A stretch of DNA of 64,000 bases, taken from Photobacterium swingsii (GTDB taxonomy: Bacteria > Pseudomonadota > Gammaproteobacteria > Enterobacterales > Vibrionaceae). Under the pieces are notes generated by a model that was not told the DNA's origin, did not search any database, and saw nothing but the letters and a program-made list of their open reading frames with translations. The stretch is taken from assembly GCF_024346715.1 (NCBI RefSeq), contig NZ_AP024852.1:1240001-1304000 (forward strand), in the 5' to 3' direction. Each line of letters starts with the position of its first letter. Position 1 is the stretch's first letter. This document shows positions 1-8,701 of this stretch, one piece after another. A program made the position numbers and the translations under genes.

Positions 1-391
1 CTTGATAATGGCGTGCCAGATAAACCTGATAAGGGTCAATCATGAAATCTTTACACAAAACAGGTTGAGTCACCTGATTACGGACCTGTGGCAGAAAATC
101 AAAATTACCTTGGAAATACTTCTCGTCGGTTAAAACTGAGATAGCACTTGCATGGTTTTTATATACTTGGGCTATGTAATCAAGATCGAAGTCGTCACGG
201 ATCAAACCTTTAGAAGGTGAGGCTTTCTTACATTCAAGAATAAAAGCAGGCTCTTTTTTAGCTAATGCATCGTAAAAGCTGCGATCACTGTGGGAAAGCG
301 TATCAATAAAGCTTTCTAGTGGTTGCTTGGCTTTGCGTGCGTCGACCCAAATACGTTTATCAGCAACAATTTTTGCTAGGACAGTTTCCAT
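1..391 (-). CDS. trpC: Indole-3-glycerol phosphate synthase, N-terminal part (cut by window edge)
   Basis: This is the first 130 residues of an indole-3-glycerol phosphate synthase, which closes the indole ring during tryptophan synthesis in the cytoplasm. Translating the minus strand from the ATG at 391 gives an open frame to the window edge with the family motif [12 protein letters not shown], followed by the barrel segment [30 protein letters not shown] and [12 protein letters not shown]. The start lies 2 bp after the trpD stop, as expected in a tightly packed trp operon. In related bacteria this domain is usually fused to TrpF (phosphoribosylanthranilate isomerase); the fusion cannot be seen here because the gene leaves the window. 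Confidence 0.93.
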   Translation of the reverse strand, partial: METVLAKIVADKRIWVDARKAKQPLESFIDTLSHSDRSFYDALAKKEPAFILECKKASPSKGLIRDDFDLDYIAQVYKNHASAISVLTDEKYFQGNFDFLPQVRNQVTQPVLCKDFMIDPYQVYLARHYQ

Positions 392-393
392 AA

Positions 394-1404
394 TTAACCT
401 CGTGCTGCTAGTTGTTCAACCAGTGCAAATGCAGAGCCAGCCTGCATAACATCAATGGCTTTTTGGGTGTTGGCTTTGAGATCTTCATGGCCGAATAAGC
501 GCATGAGTAGCGCAACATTGACAGCAACAGCACCTTGCTGAGCATCTGTTCCTTTACCTGTTAAAATATCAGTAATAATGGCGCGATTTTCTTCGGGCTC
601 CCCCCCTTTTATAGCCTCTAGTGGGTGAGTATCTAAGCCAAAATCGGCAGGTGTGAGCGTGTACTCGGTGATCTCACCATTGATAATTTCTGCCACAGTG
701 GTTTCACCATGAATAGCCACTTCGTCAAGTCCGCTACCGTGAACAACGGCGGCACGCTTCATCCCCATCGCTGCCATGGTTTCTGCGATAGGTCGCACAA
801 GGGCTTGATCGTAAACCCCCATTAACTCGATGTTTGGTCGCGCTGGGTTAATCAGTGGGCCTAAAAGGTTGAAGATTGTGCGTGTTTTTAGGGTTTGGCG
901 TACAGGCATGGCGTGGCGAACACCACCGTGATACTCAGGTGCAAATAAGAAGCACACACCTAAATCATCTAAGGCTTGGCGAGCCGTTTCTGGTTTCATT
1001 GCTAAGTTAATACCGAACTTATCCAAAAGATCTGATGATCCTGATTTGCTCGATACACCACGGTTACCGTGTTTTGCGACTTTAATTCCGCAAGCAGCAG
1101 CAACGAAAGCGGCAGTGGTGGAAATATTAATGGTATTTGCGCCGTCGCCACCTGTACCAACGATATCCCCAAAGTCGTAATCTGGACTTGGAAAGGCATT
1201 CGCATTGGCAACCAGTGCACTGGCAGCGCCTGCAATCTCCGCGGGTGTTTCGCCCTTAATTTTTAATGCTGTTAAAACAGCAGAGAGTAGAATAGGTTCG
1301 ACTTCGCCTTTGATGATGGCATCAAAAAGGGTGTGACTCTCTTGTTGGCTTAGTGATTGCTGGGCATAAATTTTGTCAGCAATATCGTAAATAACAGCAT
1401 CCAT
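394..1404 (-). CDS. trpD: Anthranilate phosphoribosyltransferase
   Basis: The 336-residue protein transfers phosphoribosyl from PRPP to anthranilate, the second step of the tryptophan branch. It has the usual family length. The PRPP-binding glycine loop GTGGDG is at about residues 83-88, followed by [14 protein letters not shown] and the anthranilate/PRPP motif [15 protein letters not shown]. It is a separate gene and is not fused to trpG as in E. coli. It starts 14 bp after trpG and ends 2 bp before trpC, so it is an internal gene of the trp operon, transcribed from the leader region near 4.9 kb. Confidence 0.97.
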   Translation of the reverse strand: MDAVIYDIADKIYAQQSLSQQESHTLFDAIIKGEVEPILLSAVLTALKIKGETPAEIAGAASALVANANAFPSPDYDFGDIVGTGGDGANTINISTTAAFVAAACGIKVAKHGNRGVSSKSGSSDLLDKFGINLAMKPETARQALDDLGVCFLFAPEYHGGVRHAMPVRQTLKTRTIFNLLGPLINPARPNIELMGVYDQALVRPIAETMAAMGMKRAAVVHGSGLDEVAIHGETTVAEIINGEITEYTLTPADFGLDTHPLEAIKGGEPEENRAIITDILTGKGTDAQQGAVAVNVALLMRLFGHEDLKANTQKAIDVMQAGSAFALVEQLAARG

Positions 1405-1418
1405 GATGATATTCCTTA

Positions 1419-2051
1419 TTATTCTACGTCTTGATTAACGGCTGGTATTGAAGGCGTGGGTACAAAGGGGGTCGTGACCCAATCTAGCGTGTTAATCAGT
1501 AACTGAGCGCCTTGCGTTGTTAAGATAGATTCTGGGTGAAACTGAAAACCACAGACTTTATCTTCATTTTGTGTAACGGCCATAACCAAACCATTAACAT
1601 CGGCAACAACATCTAAACTATCAGGAACTTGGGTTGCAACCAAGGAATGATATCGAGCAATTGATAATGGGTTAGGCAGTTCGCCAAAAACAGGGTGTTG
1701 GTTGTGACGCATCATGGCCGCTTTACCATGCACAATGTCGCCAGCGCCTTCCACTTTACCGCCATATGCTTCAACAATGGCTTGATGGCCTAGGCATATC
1801 CCTATCATGGGTACTTTGCCTTTTAGGTGGGTAATCAAGTCTGGCATACAGCCTGCGTCTGCAGGGGCGCCTGGACCGGGTGATAACACCAGCACAGGAT
1901 TTGTTTTTTCGGCAATGGCTTGTGTCATTTGTTCAACCGTCAAACTGTTACGATAAACAGTAACGGGGTGACCCAGTGAGCGAAACTGATCCACAAGGTT
2001 ATAAGTAAAAGAGTCGAAATTATCGAGTAGGACAATATGGGCTTTCGTCAT
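1419..2051 (-). CDS. trpG: Anthranilate synthase glutamine amidotransferase subunit
   Basis: This 210-residue class I glutamine amidotransferase supplies ammonia to TrpE for anthranilate formation. The oxyanion-strand motif SPGPGAPADAG, the nucleophile motif GICLGHQAI (cysteine in the elbow) and the catalytic FQFHPESI (His-x-Glu) are all present, so the triad is complete. A folate-pathway PabA is a close homologue, but the position between trpE and trpD argues for TrpG. It lies 17 bp after trpE with an AAGG-type ribosome site. It is free-standing, without the TrpGD fusion of enterobacteria. Confidence 0.96.
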   Translation of the reverse strand: MTKAHIVLLDNFDSFTYNLVDQFRSLGHPVTVYRNSLTVEQMTQAIAEKTNPVLVLSPGPGAPADAGCMPDLITHLKGKVPMIGICLGHQAIVEAYGGKVEGAGDIVHGKAAMMRHNQHPVFGELPNPLSIARYHSLVATQVPDSLDVVADVNGLVMAVTQNEDKVCGFQFHPESILTTQGAQLLINTLDWVTTPFVPTPSIPAVNQDVE

Positions 2052-2068
2052 AGTCTTAACCTTTTTCT

Positions 2069-3637
2069 TTATCCCTGAGTGTGGGCTTTGCGAATCGCGC
2101 TGATAACGGCTTGTGCTTTGCCACGCGTTTCATCGGCTTCTGCTTGCGGCACAGAATCGTATACCACACCTGCTCCAGCTTGTACGCTAGCAATACCGTC
2201 TTCAACGTAAGCTGAACGGATCACAATACAGGTATCCATGTCACCATGACCTGTGAGGTAGCCGACGGCGCCGCCATAACTACCACGACGACGTTTCTCT
2301 ACGTCACGAATGAGTTGCATGGCACGGATTTTTGGTGCGCCTGTTAACGTCCCCATGTTCATGCAGGCTTGGTAAGCGTGCAGGGCATCAAGATCGCTGC
2401 GTAACTGGCCAACCACCCGAGAAACCAAGTGCATGACATGGCTATAACGGTCAACCTTTAGTAAATCGGCAACATAGCGGGTGCCTGCTTCACTGATACG
2501 CGCTACATCATTGCGCGCTAAATCAACTAGCATCATGTGTTCAGCATTTTCTTTCATGTCACAGCGCAGTTCTAATTCGATGCGACCGTCTAAATCGAGA
2601 TTAATCGAACCATCGGCGTTTTTTCCACGCTGCCGTGTACCTGCAATTGGGTAAATCTCGACTTGATTGGTTTCTGTCGAATATTTCAGTGCACTCTCTG
2701 GTGATGCGCCAAAGAGGGTGAAATCAACATCTTGCATGAAGAACATGTAAGGACTTGGGTTACCAATCTTTAATTCTTTGTAAGCGACGAGCGGTGATGG
2801 GCATGGCAGTGTGAATTGACGAGATGGCACGACTTGGAATACATCGCCTCCAATCACGTATTGCTTCAAATCGGAAACGGTTTGGCAAAAATCAGCGTCA
2901 CTCACACTTACTTCAGGTTCGCATTGCGCCATTTGAGTTGCTGGTGGAACGGTGGCTGGTGCTAAACACGCCTCTTTGATTTGCTGCAAGCGACGACTTA
3001 ACTCGAAGTAGCTATTGGTATATTGATAGCCACCAAATAGTGTGGCTTGCAGCTTACCTTTGCGGCGCTGGTGATCGATAACAAGCAATGTCTCAGCAAT
3101 ATAGAATAGGTAATCAGGGCATTTATTATCTTGCTCGACATCGACCAGGGGTTCAAAACCTGCGACCAAATCGTAAGCAAAAAGGCCGCCAAGAAAGAGG
3201 GCTTCTTGTGGGTGGCCTGCAGTATCGAATGCATGCTGTACCATCCGCAGTGCATCAAATGAAGAGGCTTGGCGCAAGCGGCTGTCTTCATCCAACGCAC
3301 GTTCTGCGGTTGGAAATGTTAACGTCAAGCAGTCGGTGTGACGCTGGCGACCCACAGTGTCTGGGATTTTTTGCTCTATGGTTTGTAATACATTCAAACC
3401 ATTGTCAGTTAACGCTTCTAATCTAACGTCAGTGCCTCGGCAAACAATACGTACCGCAGCATCAATGAGCATTAGGCTTTTAAGATCTTGTTTTGAGTCG
3501 ACTTCTGCCGACTCCAGCAATAGGTTATGTGGGCGGTCACCGCAAACGGTGTAATATAGCTCAGTGGGCTCCGCTACATAGGGTACATCAAGGCTGAGCA
3601 CGTCCAGCTCGCCAACGGTGCGTTGGGTTGTGTTCAC
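2069..3637 (-). CDS. trpE: Anthranilate synthase component I
   Basis: The 522-residue chorismate-utilising subunit makes anthranilate with TrpG. The N-terminal domain carries LLLESAEVDSKQDLKSL, corresponding to the LLESxx element that binds feedback tryptophan in characterised TrpE proteins. The C-terminal catalytic half has GTLTGAPKIRAMQLI, RRGSYGGAVGY and the final VQAGAGVVYDS signature. Translation starts at a GTG whose first bases overlap the TGA stop of the upstream DAHP synthase gene, so the two are probably translationally coupled. An AGGGAG ribosome site sits just upstream. Control is by the operator and attenuator before the DAHP synthase gene. Confidence 0.97.
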   Translation of the reverse strand: MNTTQRTVGELDVLSLDVPYVAEPTELYYTVCGDRPHNLLLESAEVDSKQDLKSLMLIDAAVRIVCRGTDVRLEALTDNGLNVLQTIEQKIPDTVGRQRHTDCLTLTFPTAERALDEDSRLRQASSFDALRMVQHAFDTAGHPQEALFLGGLFAYDLVAGFEPLVDVEQDNKCPDYLFYIAETLLVIDHQRRKGKLQATLFGGYQYTNSYFELSRRLQQIKEACLAPATVPPATQMAQCEPEVSVSDADFCQTVSDLKQYVIGGDVFQVVPSRQFTLPCPSPLVAYKELKIGNPSPYMFFMQDVDFTLFGASPESALKYSTETNQVEIYPIAGTRQRGKNADGSINLDLDGRIELELRCDMKENAEHMMLVDLARNDVARISEAGTRYVADLLKVDRYSHVMHLVSRVVGQLRSDLDALHAYQACMNMGTLTGAPKIRAMQLIRDVEKRRRGSYGGAVGYLTGHGDMDTCIVIRSAYVEDGIASVQAGAGVVYDSVPQAEADETRGKAQAVISAIRKAHTQG

Positions 3638-4647
3638 AGCGTTCTCCCTGCCGCTTCTACAAATGGTTTAAGTTCTTGCATTAATTGCTCAAACATTGGG
3701 CCTGTCAGTGCTTGGTGGCCATCCGATAGCGCCTCACACGGGTTTAGGTGTGATTCAACAATTATACCGTCGGCACCAACCGCAGCTGCTGCACGTGATA
3801 ATGGAATCACTAATTCTCGAACACCTGTACCATGGCTAGGATCAACCACAACAGGTAGGTGAGTACGCTGCTTCAAATAGGCGACCGCATTTAAGTCCAA
3901 TGTATTACGTGTTGCTGTTTCATAGGTGCGAATACCTCGTTCACACAGGATAATATTGGGATTTCCTGCGTCATAAATGTATTCGGCTGCTAGAAGCAAC
4001 TCCTCGATAGTGGCTGAAAGTCCACGTTTGAGCAAGACCGGTTTTTGACTTTCGCCCACAGCTTTTAATAATGCGTAGTTTTGCATATTCCGAGCGCCAA
4101 TCTGTAGGCAGTCAACATATTCACACATTGTATCAACCTGGCTGACTTCCATGACTTCAGACACTGTTGGCATGCCAAGCTGTTCATTTGCTTGCTTAAG
4201 GAGTTTTAAGCCTTCAACACCCATACCTTGGAAATCATAAGGGCTGGTACGAGGCTTATACGCCCCACCACGAAGGGCTATAGCACCGTGTTTTTTGACG
4301 ACTTCAGCCACAGATAACAGCTGTTCTTCTGATTCGACCGAGCAAGGACCCGCGATAACTGCAAACTGATTACCACCAATTGCTGCATTACCGAAACGAA
4401 CCACAGTATCGTGTGCCTGTACTTCGCGGCTGACCATTTTGTATTTGGTCAGAATTGGTTTGACTGTTTCAACGCATGGGTATGCATCTAGGTTTAGTTT
4501 TTGCAAAATACGTTCATCGCCAAGCGCACCGAGTACTATGCGTTCAACACCTGGCATGTAAAGTGGCTTGAGCCCTGCATCTTCAATACGTTGGAGGATT
4601 TCTTTTGCTTGAGATTCAGTCGCGGCTGGTTTTAGTACAATAATCAT
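3634..4647 (-). CDS. Type I-beta 3-deoxy-7-phosphoheptulonate (DAHP) synthase, first structural gene of the trp operon
   Basis: The 337-residue enzyme condenses phosphoenolpyruvate and erythrose-4-phosphate, the first step of the shikimate pathway. Residues 1 to about 75 form a ferredoxin-like regulatory domain (MIIVLKPAATESQ... at the start) like that of Thermotoga DAHP synthase; the catalytic barrel follows with AGPCSVES, LRGGAYKPRTSPYDFQG, QIGARNMQNY, LLKRG and VVDPSHGTG. It is not the long E. coli AroFGH (I-alpha) type. The ATG at 4647 is chosen because AAGGAC precedes it; a longer in-frame reading to 4746 would run through the attenuator terminator. The gene overlaps trpE by 4 bp. Its place implies control by tryptophan. 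The I-beta ferredoxin-like domain of Thermotoga binds Tyr and Phe, so the effector here is not predictable from sequence alone. Confidence 0.93.
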   Translation of the reverse strand: MIIVLKPAATESQAKEILQRIEDAGLKPLYMPGVERIVLGALGDERILQKLNLDAYPCVETVKPILTKYKMVSREVQAHDTVVRFGNAAIGGNQFAVIAGPCSVESEEQLLSVAEVVKKHGAIALRGGAYKPRTSPYDFQGMGVEGLKLLKQANEQLGMPTVSEVMEVSQVDTMCEYVDCLQIGARNMQNYALLKAVGESQKPVLLKRGLSATIEELLLAAEYIYDAGNPNIILCERGIRTYETATRNTLDLNAVAYLKQRTHLPVVVDPSHGTGVRELVIPLSRAAAAVGADGIIVESHLNPCEALSDGHQALTGPMFEQLMQELKPFVEAAGRTL

Positions 4648-4732
4648 AATAGTGTCCTTGTGAGCATCAACATCGAATTGACATTGGGCTGAAATATGCT
4701 GGTAATAAAGTGCTTCGAAAAACAATAGGCCG

Positions 4733-4756
4733 AAAAAAGCCCGCAATGAGCGGGCT
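4733..4756 (-). terminator. trp attenuator terminator (3:4 hairpin)
   Basis: Read on the minus strand, AGCCCGC, a five-base loop (TCATT) and GCGGGCT form a perfect stem followed by six Ts. It lies 32 bp after the stop of the Trp-rich leader peptide and before the DAHP synthase gene, the position and form of a trp attenuator terminator. A short GGGC-containing segment at the end of the leader ORF could pair with the GCCC of the first arm as the competing antiterminator. Confidence 0.9.
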
Positions 4757-4787
4757 ACTGTGTATGCTGTCCGTTAGGTACAGGGAA

Positions 4788-4862
4788 TTACACCGCCCAA
4801 GATTGGGAGTGCCACCACCAAGAGAATAAAGCGCAGAGTTGATGATGAATATGCTGTACCAT
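4788..4862 (-). CDS. trpL: trp operon leader peptide
   Basis: This is a 24-residue ORF beginning MVQHIHHQLCALFS, followed by three consecutive Trp codons and a fourth Trp three codons before the end. An AGGA ribosome site lies about 8 bp before the ATG. The ORF sits between a TrpR-type promoter/operator and a stem-loop with a T tract, so it fits the classical leader peptide whose translation senses charged tRNA-Trp. It is too short for most gene callers. The four Trp codons are at minus-strand positions 4820-4818, 4817-4815, 4814-4812 and 4799-4797. Confidence 0.93.
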   Translation of the reverse strand: MVQHIHHQLCALFSWWWHSQSWAV

Positions 4863-4901
4863 GGGATCGTCCTGTTAGTCGATTTATGATTTCGGGTAAC
4901 T

Positions 4902-4937
4902 GCGTACTAGTAAACTAGTTTACAGATATAGAGTCAA
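4902..4937 (-). promoter_or_regulatory. trp promoter with overlapping TrpR operator
   Basis: On the minus strand there is a -35 TTGACT (4937-4932), exactly 17 bp, and a -10 TTTACT (4914-4909). The -10 is embedded in AAACTAGTTTACTAGTAC, whose core CTAGTTTACTAG differs by one base from the E. coli trp operator core CTAGTTAACTAG as I remember it, and the flank ACTAGTACGCA also agrees. TrpR repression by occlusion of the -10 is inferred from that similarity. The divergent rnm start codon is only 11 bp beyond the -35. Confidence 0.9.
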
Positions 4938-4948
4938 GAATAAAATTT

Positions 4949-5818
4949 ATGTTATTTGATTTACACAGTCATACGACGGCATCTGATGGTCGGTTGTCAC
5001 CTAAAGAGTTAGTTGAGCGTGCGGTGCTAAACCGCGTGGATGCACTCGCCATTACGGATCATGATACGGTTGCAGGGCTTGAAGAAGCTCAACAAACGAT
5101 TGATGCACTTAATTTGCCTTTAACTCTCATCAAAGGCATTGAAATATCGACACTTTGGCAAAATTTTGATATTCACATTGTGGGATTAAACATTGACCCT
5201 GAGCATCCTGCAATTACGACTCTGATTGCAGAGCAAATAGCACGACGCGCTGAACGTGCAGAGCAAATTGGTGAGCGACTGGAAAAGAATCGTATGCCGG
5301 GCGCACTGGCTGGCGCTAAAGCCTTAGCCGGTGACGCGACGCTGACACGCGCGCATTTTGCGCAGTGGATTGTCGCGGAAGGCTATGCCAAAACCATGCA
5401 AGCGGTATTCAAAAAGTTTCTTACTCGGGGTAACCCAGGTTATGTACCACCTAGCTGGTGTTCAATTGCAGAAGCAGTGGCGGCAATTCACGCAGCGGGT
5501 GGACAAGCGGTATTAGCGCATCCTGGCCGCTATAAAATGACCACTAAATGGCTTAAGCGATTATTAACGACTTTCGTGGAAGCAAAAGGCGATGCTATGG
5601 AAGTGGCACAGCCGCAACAAGGACAGCATGAACGCCGTAATCTCGGTGATTATGCCATTGATTATCAACTACTTGCTTCTCAAGGCTCCGATTTTCATTA
5701 TCCGTCGCCATGGACTGAACTAGGTCGTAACTTATGGTTACCTAAAGGGGTAACCGAGGTGTGGCACGATTGGAATGTCGAAAAGAAGCGAGATGATTCA
5801 GAAGACGTAACCGAGTAA
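4949..5818 (+). CDS. rnm: PHP-domain 5'-3' exoribonuclease, RNase AM (YciV/TrpH)
   Basis: The 289-residue PHP-superfamily phosphoesterase begins [18 protein letters not shown], whose H-x-H motif at residues 5-7 is the first metal ligand pair. [16 protein letters not shown] and HIVGL follow, then VLAHPGRY and the C-terminal SQGSDFH give the remaining metal-site histidines and aspartate. E. coli RNase AM trims 5' ends of rRNAs and short oligonucleotides. It is divergent from the trp operon as in E. coli. Its start is only 11 bp from the trp -35, with no strong ribosome site, so its own promoter must lie within the trp control region. It is followed closely by yciO. Confidence 0.92.
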   Translation: MLFDLHSHTTASDGRLSPKELVERAVLNRVDALAITDHDTVAGLEEAQQTIDALNLPLTLIKGIEISTLWQNFDIHIVGLNIDPEHPAITTLIAEQIARRAERAEQIGERLEKNRMPGALAGAKALAGDATLTRAHFAQWIVAEGYAKTMQAVFKKFLTRGNPGYVPPSWCSIAEAVAAIHAAGGQAVLAHPGRYKMTTKWLKRLLTTFVEAKGDAMEVAQPQQGQHERRNLGDYAIDYQLLASQGSDFHYPSPWTELGRNLWLPKGVTEVWHDWNVEKKRDDSEDVTE

Positions 5819-5849
5819 CTCAATGTCGTTATGCCTTTTGGGAGGAACC

Positions 5850-6470
5850 ATGAGCCAATTTTTTTACATGCATCCCGAAACACCACAAGCACGTCTTGTG
5901 AAGCAGTCTGTTGCGATTATTCGTAATGGTGGCGTTATCGTATATCCAACAGATTCAGGCTATGCGCTAGGCTGTCAGATTGAAAATAAAGCGGCATTAG
6001 AACGTATCTGCCAAATTCGTCGTTTGAACGATAAGCATAACTTCACACTACTATGCCGTGACTTGTCGGAACTGTCTTTATACGCTCGCGTTGATAACGT
6101 CGCGTATCGTTTACTGCGTAACAATACGCCGGGCGCTTACACCTTTATTTTCAAAGGAACTAAAGAAGTTCCGCGTCGTTTGATGAATCCAAAACGTAAA
6201 ACGATCGGTATTCGTGTGCCTGATAATGCAATAGCACTCGCACTGTTAGAAGAGTTGGGTGAGCCTATGATGTCGACGACACTTATTTTGCCAAATAGTG
6301 ATGTGGCAGAATCTGATCCTGAAGATATCCGTGACAAACTAGAGCATGCTGTTGATTTGATTGTGAATGGTGGTTATTTAGGTGAGCAGCCAACAACCGT
6401 TATTGACTTCAGTGATGGTGATGCACAAATCGTGCGCGTTGGTTCGGGCGATCCTGCACCATTTGAGTAA
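5850..6470 (+). CDS. yciO: Sua5/YciO/YrdC-family protein YciO
   Basis: The 206-residue protein has the YrdC-like fold, with a KxR-type substrate region (VYPTDSGYALGCQIENKAALERICQIRRL) and the end motif TTVIDFSDGDAQIVRVGSG. Family relatives make threonylcarbamoyl-AMP for tRNA t6A; YciO lacks the Sua5 domain and its in vivo role is less certain. The start at 5850 is chosen because GGAGGAACC immediately precedes the ATG; a frame open from 5823 adds nine unsupported residues. It lies 31 bp after rnm on the same strand and is probably co-transcribed. Confidence 0.92.
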   Translation: MSQFFYMHPETPQARLVKQSVAIIRNGGVIVYPTDSGYALGCQIENKAALERICQIRRLNDKHNFTLLCRDLSELSLYARVDNVAYRLLRNNTPGAYTFIFKGTKEVPRRLMNPKRKTIGIRVPDNAIALALLEELGEPMMSTTLILPNSDVAESDPEDIRDKLEHAVDLIVNGGYLGEQPTTVIDFSDGDAQIVRVGSGDPAPFE

Positions 6471-6607
6471 ACAGAATGCAAGTAGCGGATAAGCATGAAA
6501 GTGGTAGTAACTTCATGGTGCTTTTGGCATAATTCGCCGCTGCTTGGTACCACCCGGTATCAGGGATGAGTATTTCGACGCCTGTGAAGGCGACAAAGGT
6601 TTGTCTA

Positions 6608-7660
6608 ATGAGTGAAAAATTACAGAAAGTGCTGGCACGTTCAGGTCAGGGCTCTCGTCGAGAAATCGAATTAAAGATTCAAGCTGGTCGTGTAAGTATT
6701 GATGGTGTTGTTGCCAAGCTTGGTGACCGCCTTGACGATCTAAGTGTACTTGTACGTATTGATGGTCACAAAGTTGATCTCGTTGCGACAAGTGATGAAG
6801 TTTGTCGTGTGTTGGCTTATAACAAGCCAGAAGGCGAACTGTGTACGCGTCACGATCCAGAAGGGCGTCGTACTGTATTTGATCGTCTACCACGTTTAAC
6901 AGAAGGCCGTTGGGTTTCTGTTGGTCGTCTTGATGCAAACACCAGTGGCCTTCTTCTGTTCACTACCGATGGTGAGTTAGCAAACCGCTTGATGCACCCG
7001 AGCCGTACTGTTCAACGTGAATACATGGTTCGTGTATTCGGTGAAGTAAACGAAGAAATGGTGCGTAACCTTGTTCGTGGCGTGAAGCTAGAAGATGGTA
7101 TGGCACGTTTCGAAGATGTCGTTTACGCTGGCGGTGAAGGTATGAACCATACTTTCTACGTTGTGATCACTGAAGGTCGTAACCGTGAGGTTCGTCGTTT
7201 ATGGGACTCGCAAGGCGTAACAGTAAGTCGTCTTAAGCGTGTTCGTTACGGTGACATCTACCTAACCAAAGACCTGCCTCGTGGCGGTTGGATGGAGCTA
7301 GAACTGACTGAAGTTAACTACCTACGTGAAATGGTAGAGCTTGAGCACGAAAGCGAAACTATGCTGACTGTTGAAGGTCAGAAGCGTAAGCGTGGTGTGC
7401 GTCAGATCCGTCGTGCAGTTCGTCGTCATGAAGAACGTGCAAGCGAAGAATCATCAGGTCGCCGCGGTCGTGGTGGCAAAGAGCGTCGTAATCCAACTTC
7501 AACCCGTAATAAAGGTGCTGAAGAAGGTGGTAATGCTCGTGGTGGTAGAGGTAAGGGCGGTAATAACGCATCATCAGGTAAGCGTAAGCCATCGGGTAAT
7601 GCAAGCAACCGTCGTAACCCATTAAAGAATAAGCCAGCGAAGCCTCGTACTCGCAAGTAA
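6608..7660 (+). CDS. rluB: 23S rRNA pseudouridine synthase RluB
   Basis: The 350-residue protein opens [21 protein letters not shown], an S4 RNA-binding domain almost identical to E. coli RluB, then the RsuA-family catalytic motif [18 protein letters not shown] with the active-site Asp, and [14 protein letters not shown]. RluB makes pseudouridine 2605 in 23S rRNA. Residues from about 255 to the end are a low-complexity tail rich in Arg, Gly, Lys and Asn, probably an RNA-binding extension. The ATG at 6608 matches the family start and has AAAGG upstream. A 137-bp gap separates it from yciO, and a strong terminator follows. Confidence 0.95.
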   Translation: MSEKLQKVLARSGQGSRREIELKIQAGRVSIDGVVAKLGDRLDDLSVLVRIDGHKVDLVATSDEVCRVLAYNKPEGELCTRHDPEGRRTVFDRLPRLTEGRWVSVGRLDANTSGLLLFTTDGELANRLMHPSRTVQREYMVRVFGEVNEEMVRNLVRGVKLEDGMARFEDVVYAGGEGMNHTFYVVITEGRNREVRRLWDSQGVTVSRLKRVRYGDIYLTKDLPRGGWMELELTEVNYLREMVELEHESETMLTVEGQKRKRGVRQIRRAVRRHEERASEESSGRRGRGGKERRNPTSTRNKGAEEGGNARGGRGKGGNNASSGKRKPSGNASNRRNPLKNKPAKPRTRK

Positions 7661-7674
7661 TTCTTATTGTTAAT

Positions 7675-7703
7675 AAAAAAGCAGCTGAACAGCTGCTTTT
7701 TTT
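7675..7703. terminator. Bidirectional terminator between rluB and yciK
   Basis: Stem AGCAGCTG (7680-7687), two-base loop, stem CAGCTGCT (7690-7697), flanked by an A-run on the left and six Ts on the right. It can therefore end transcription from either of the convergent genes rluB and yciK. Confidence 0.9.
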
Positions 7704-7746
7704 GTATCTATCATTTAGTGTTCACTGTCTAAGCCTGTTGTATTTA

Positions 7747-8490
7747 TTAGCGCTTTGGCTGCGCGTCAATACACTGGCCGTTAACGTCTTTGCTTTCTGG
7801 TGCCATCAAGAATAAGTACAGCGGCATTATATCTAGCGGCGTTTTGAGCAGCGAAGCATCTTCCGCAGGGAAGGCCTGAGCACGCATGCCTGTACGAGTA
7901 CCACCTGGGTTTATGGCATTAACCCTAACATTGGTATTACTCAGTTCATCGGCGAGCACTTGCATCATACCCTCGGTTGCAAACTTAGAAATGGCATAGC
8001 TTCCCCAGAATGCACGACCCACATGACCAACGGTTGAACTTGTGAACACTAGGCGGGCATCTTCAGCTTGTTTCAACAGTGGCAGCACTGCTTGAGTCAG
8101 TAGCATTTGTGCTTTAACGTTCACTTGCATCACATCATCGAAGCTGTCTTCATCAAGTTGATCAAATGGGCTAAGTACACCTAATAAGCCAGCGTTATGT
8201 AATACACCATCTAGGCGACCGAACTGATCGCTGATGGTTTCAGCCATGTCGATATAGTTCTGCTTGGTTGCGCCTTTTAAATCGAGTGGGATGATCGCAG
8301 GTTGAGGGTAACCAAGGCGTTCAATTTCGTCATAAACTGCTTCCAGTTTAGCAACAGTACGTCCTAGCAGTATGACGGTCGCGCCATGAGCGGCATAACT
8401 TATTGCGGCCTGACGGCCTATACCATCACCCGCTCCCGTCACCAAAACAACGCGATTTTTTAGAGAATCAGCTGCAATTTGATATTCCAC
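7747..8490 (-). CDS. yciK: Short-chain dehydrogenase/reductase YciK
   Basis: The 247-residue classical SDR has the Rossmann cofactor motif VTGAGDGIGRQAA near residues 17-29, NAGLLG, the catalytic Ser region VFTSSTVGHVGRAFWGSYAISKFA with Y-x-x-x-K, and INPGGTRTGMRAQAFP. The physiological substrate of YciK is unknown. It starts with GTG, preceded by AGGAAG, and runs convergent to rluB as in the E. coli region, where btuR lies between them; no btuR is present here. Confidence 0.92.
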   Translation of the reverse strand: MEYQIAADSLKNRVVLVTGAGDGIGRQAAISYAAHGATVILLGRTVAKLEAVYDEIERLGYPQPAIIPLDLKGATKQNYIDMAETISDQFGRLDGVLHNAGLLGVLSPFDQLDEDSFDDVMQVNVKAQMLLTQAVLPLLKQAEDARLVFTSSTVGHVGRAFWGSYAISKFATEGMMQVLADELSNTNVRVNAINPGGTRTGMRAQAFPAEDASLLKTPLDIMPLYLFLMAPESKDVNGQCIDAQPKR

Positions 8491-8701
8491 GTATTACTTC
8501 CTTATTGAATATGCGCTTGCTTATAGTAGTGCTAAATCGGTATGAGCGTTATCAGTGCAATGATCACGCTAACTCATGCTTGAAATAATATCCTTGCAGC
8601 ATGTCGATTTAACGAAAATGTAAAATAGTCTCTTTTTCATTGCATTGCCATAGCCTCAGCAGGTTACAATGGAGATAAGTTCATAAAATGAGGACTCAAC
8701 A

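Noticed and set aside
4648..4746. N-terminal extension of the DAHP synthase to 4746
   Set aside because: It would translate through the attenuator terminator; the ATG at 4647 has a ribosome site and matches the family start.
6513..6938. Minus-strand ORF over the yciO-rluB junction
   Set aside because: It is antisense to the conserved RluB S4 domain and low in complexity (His/Gln rich); no support.
7359..7656. Several overlapping ORFs on both strands in the rluB 3' end
   Set aside because: They arise from the repetitive Arg/Gly codons of the RluB tail and show no independent start signals.
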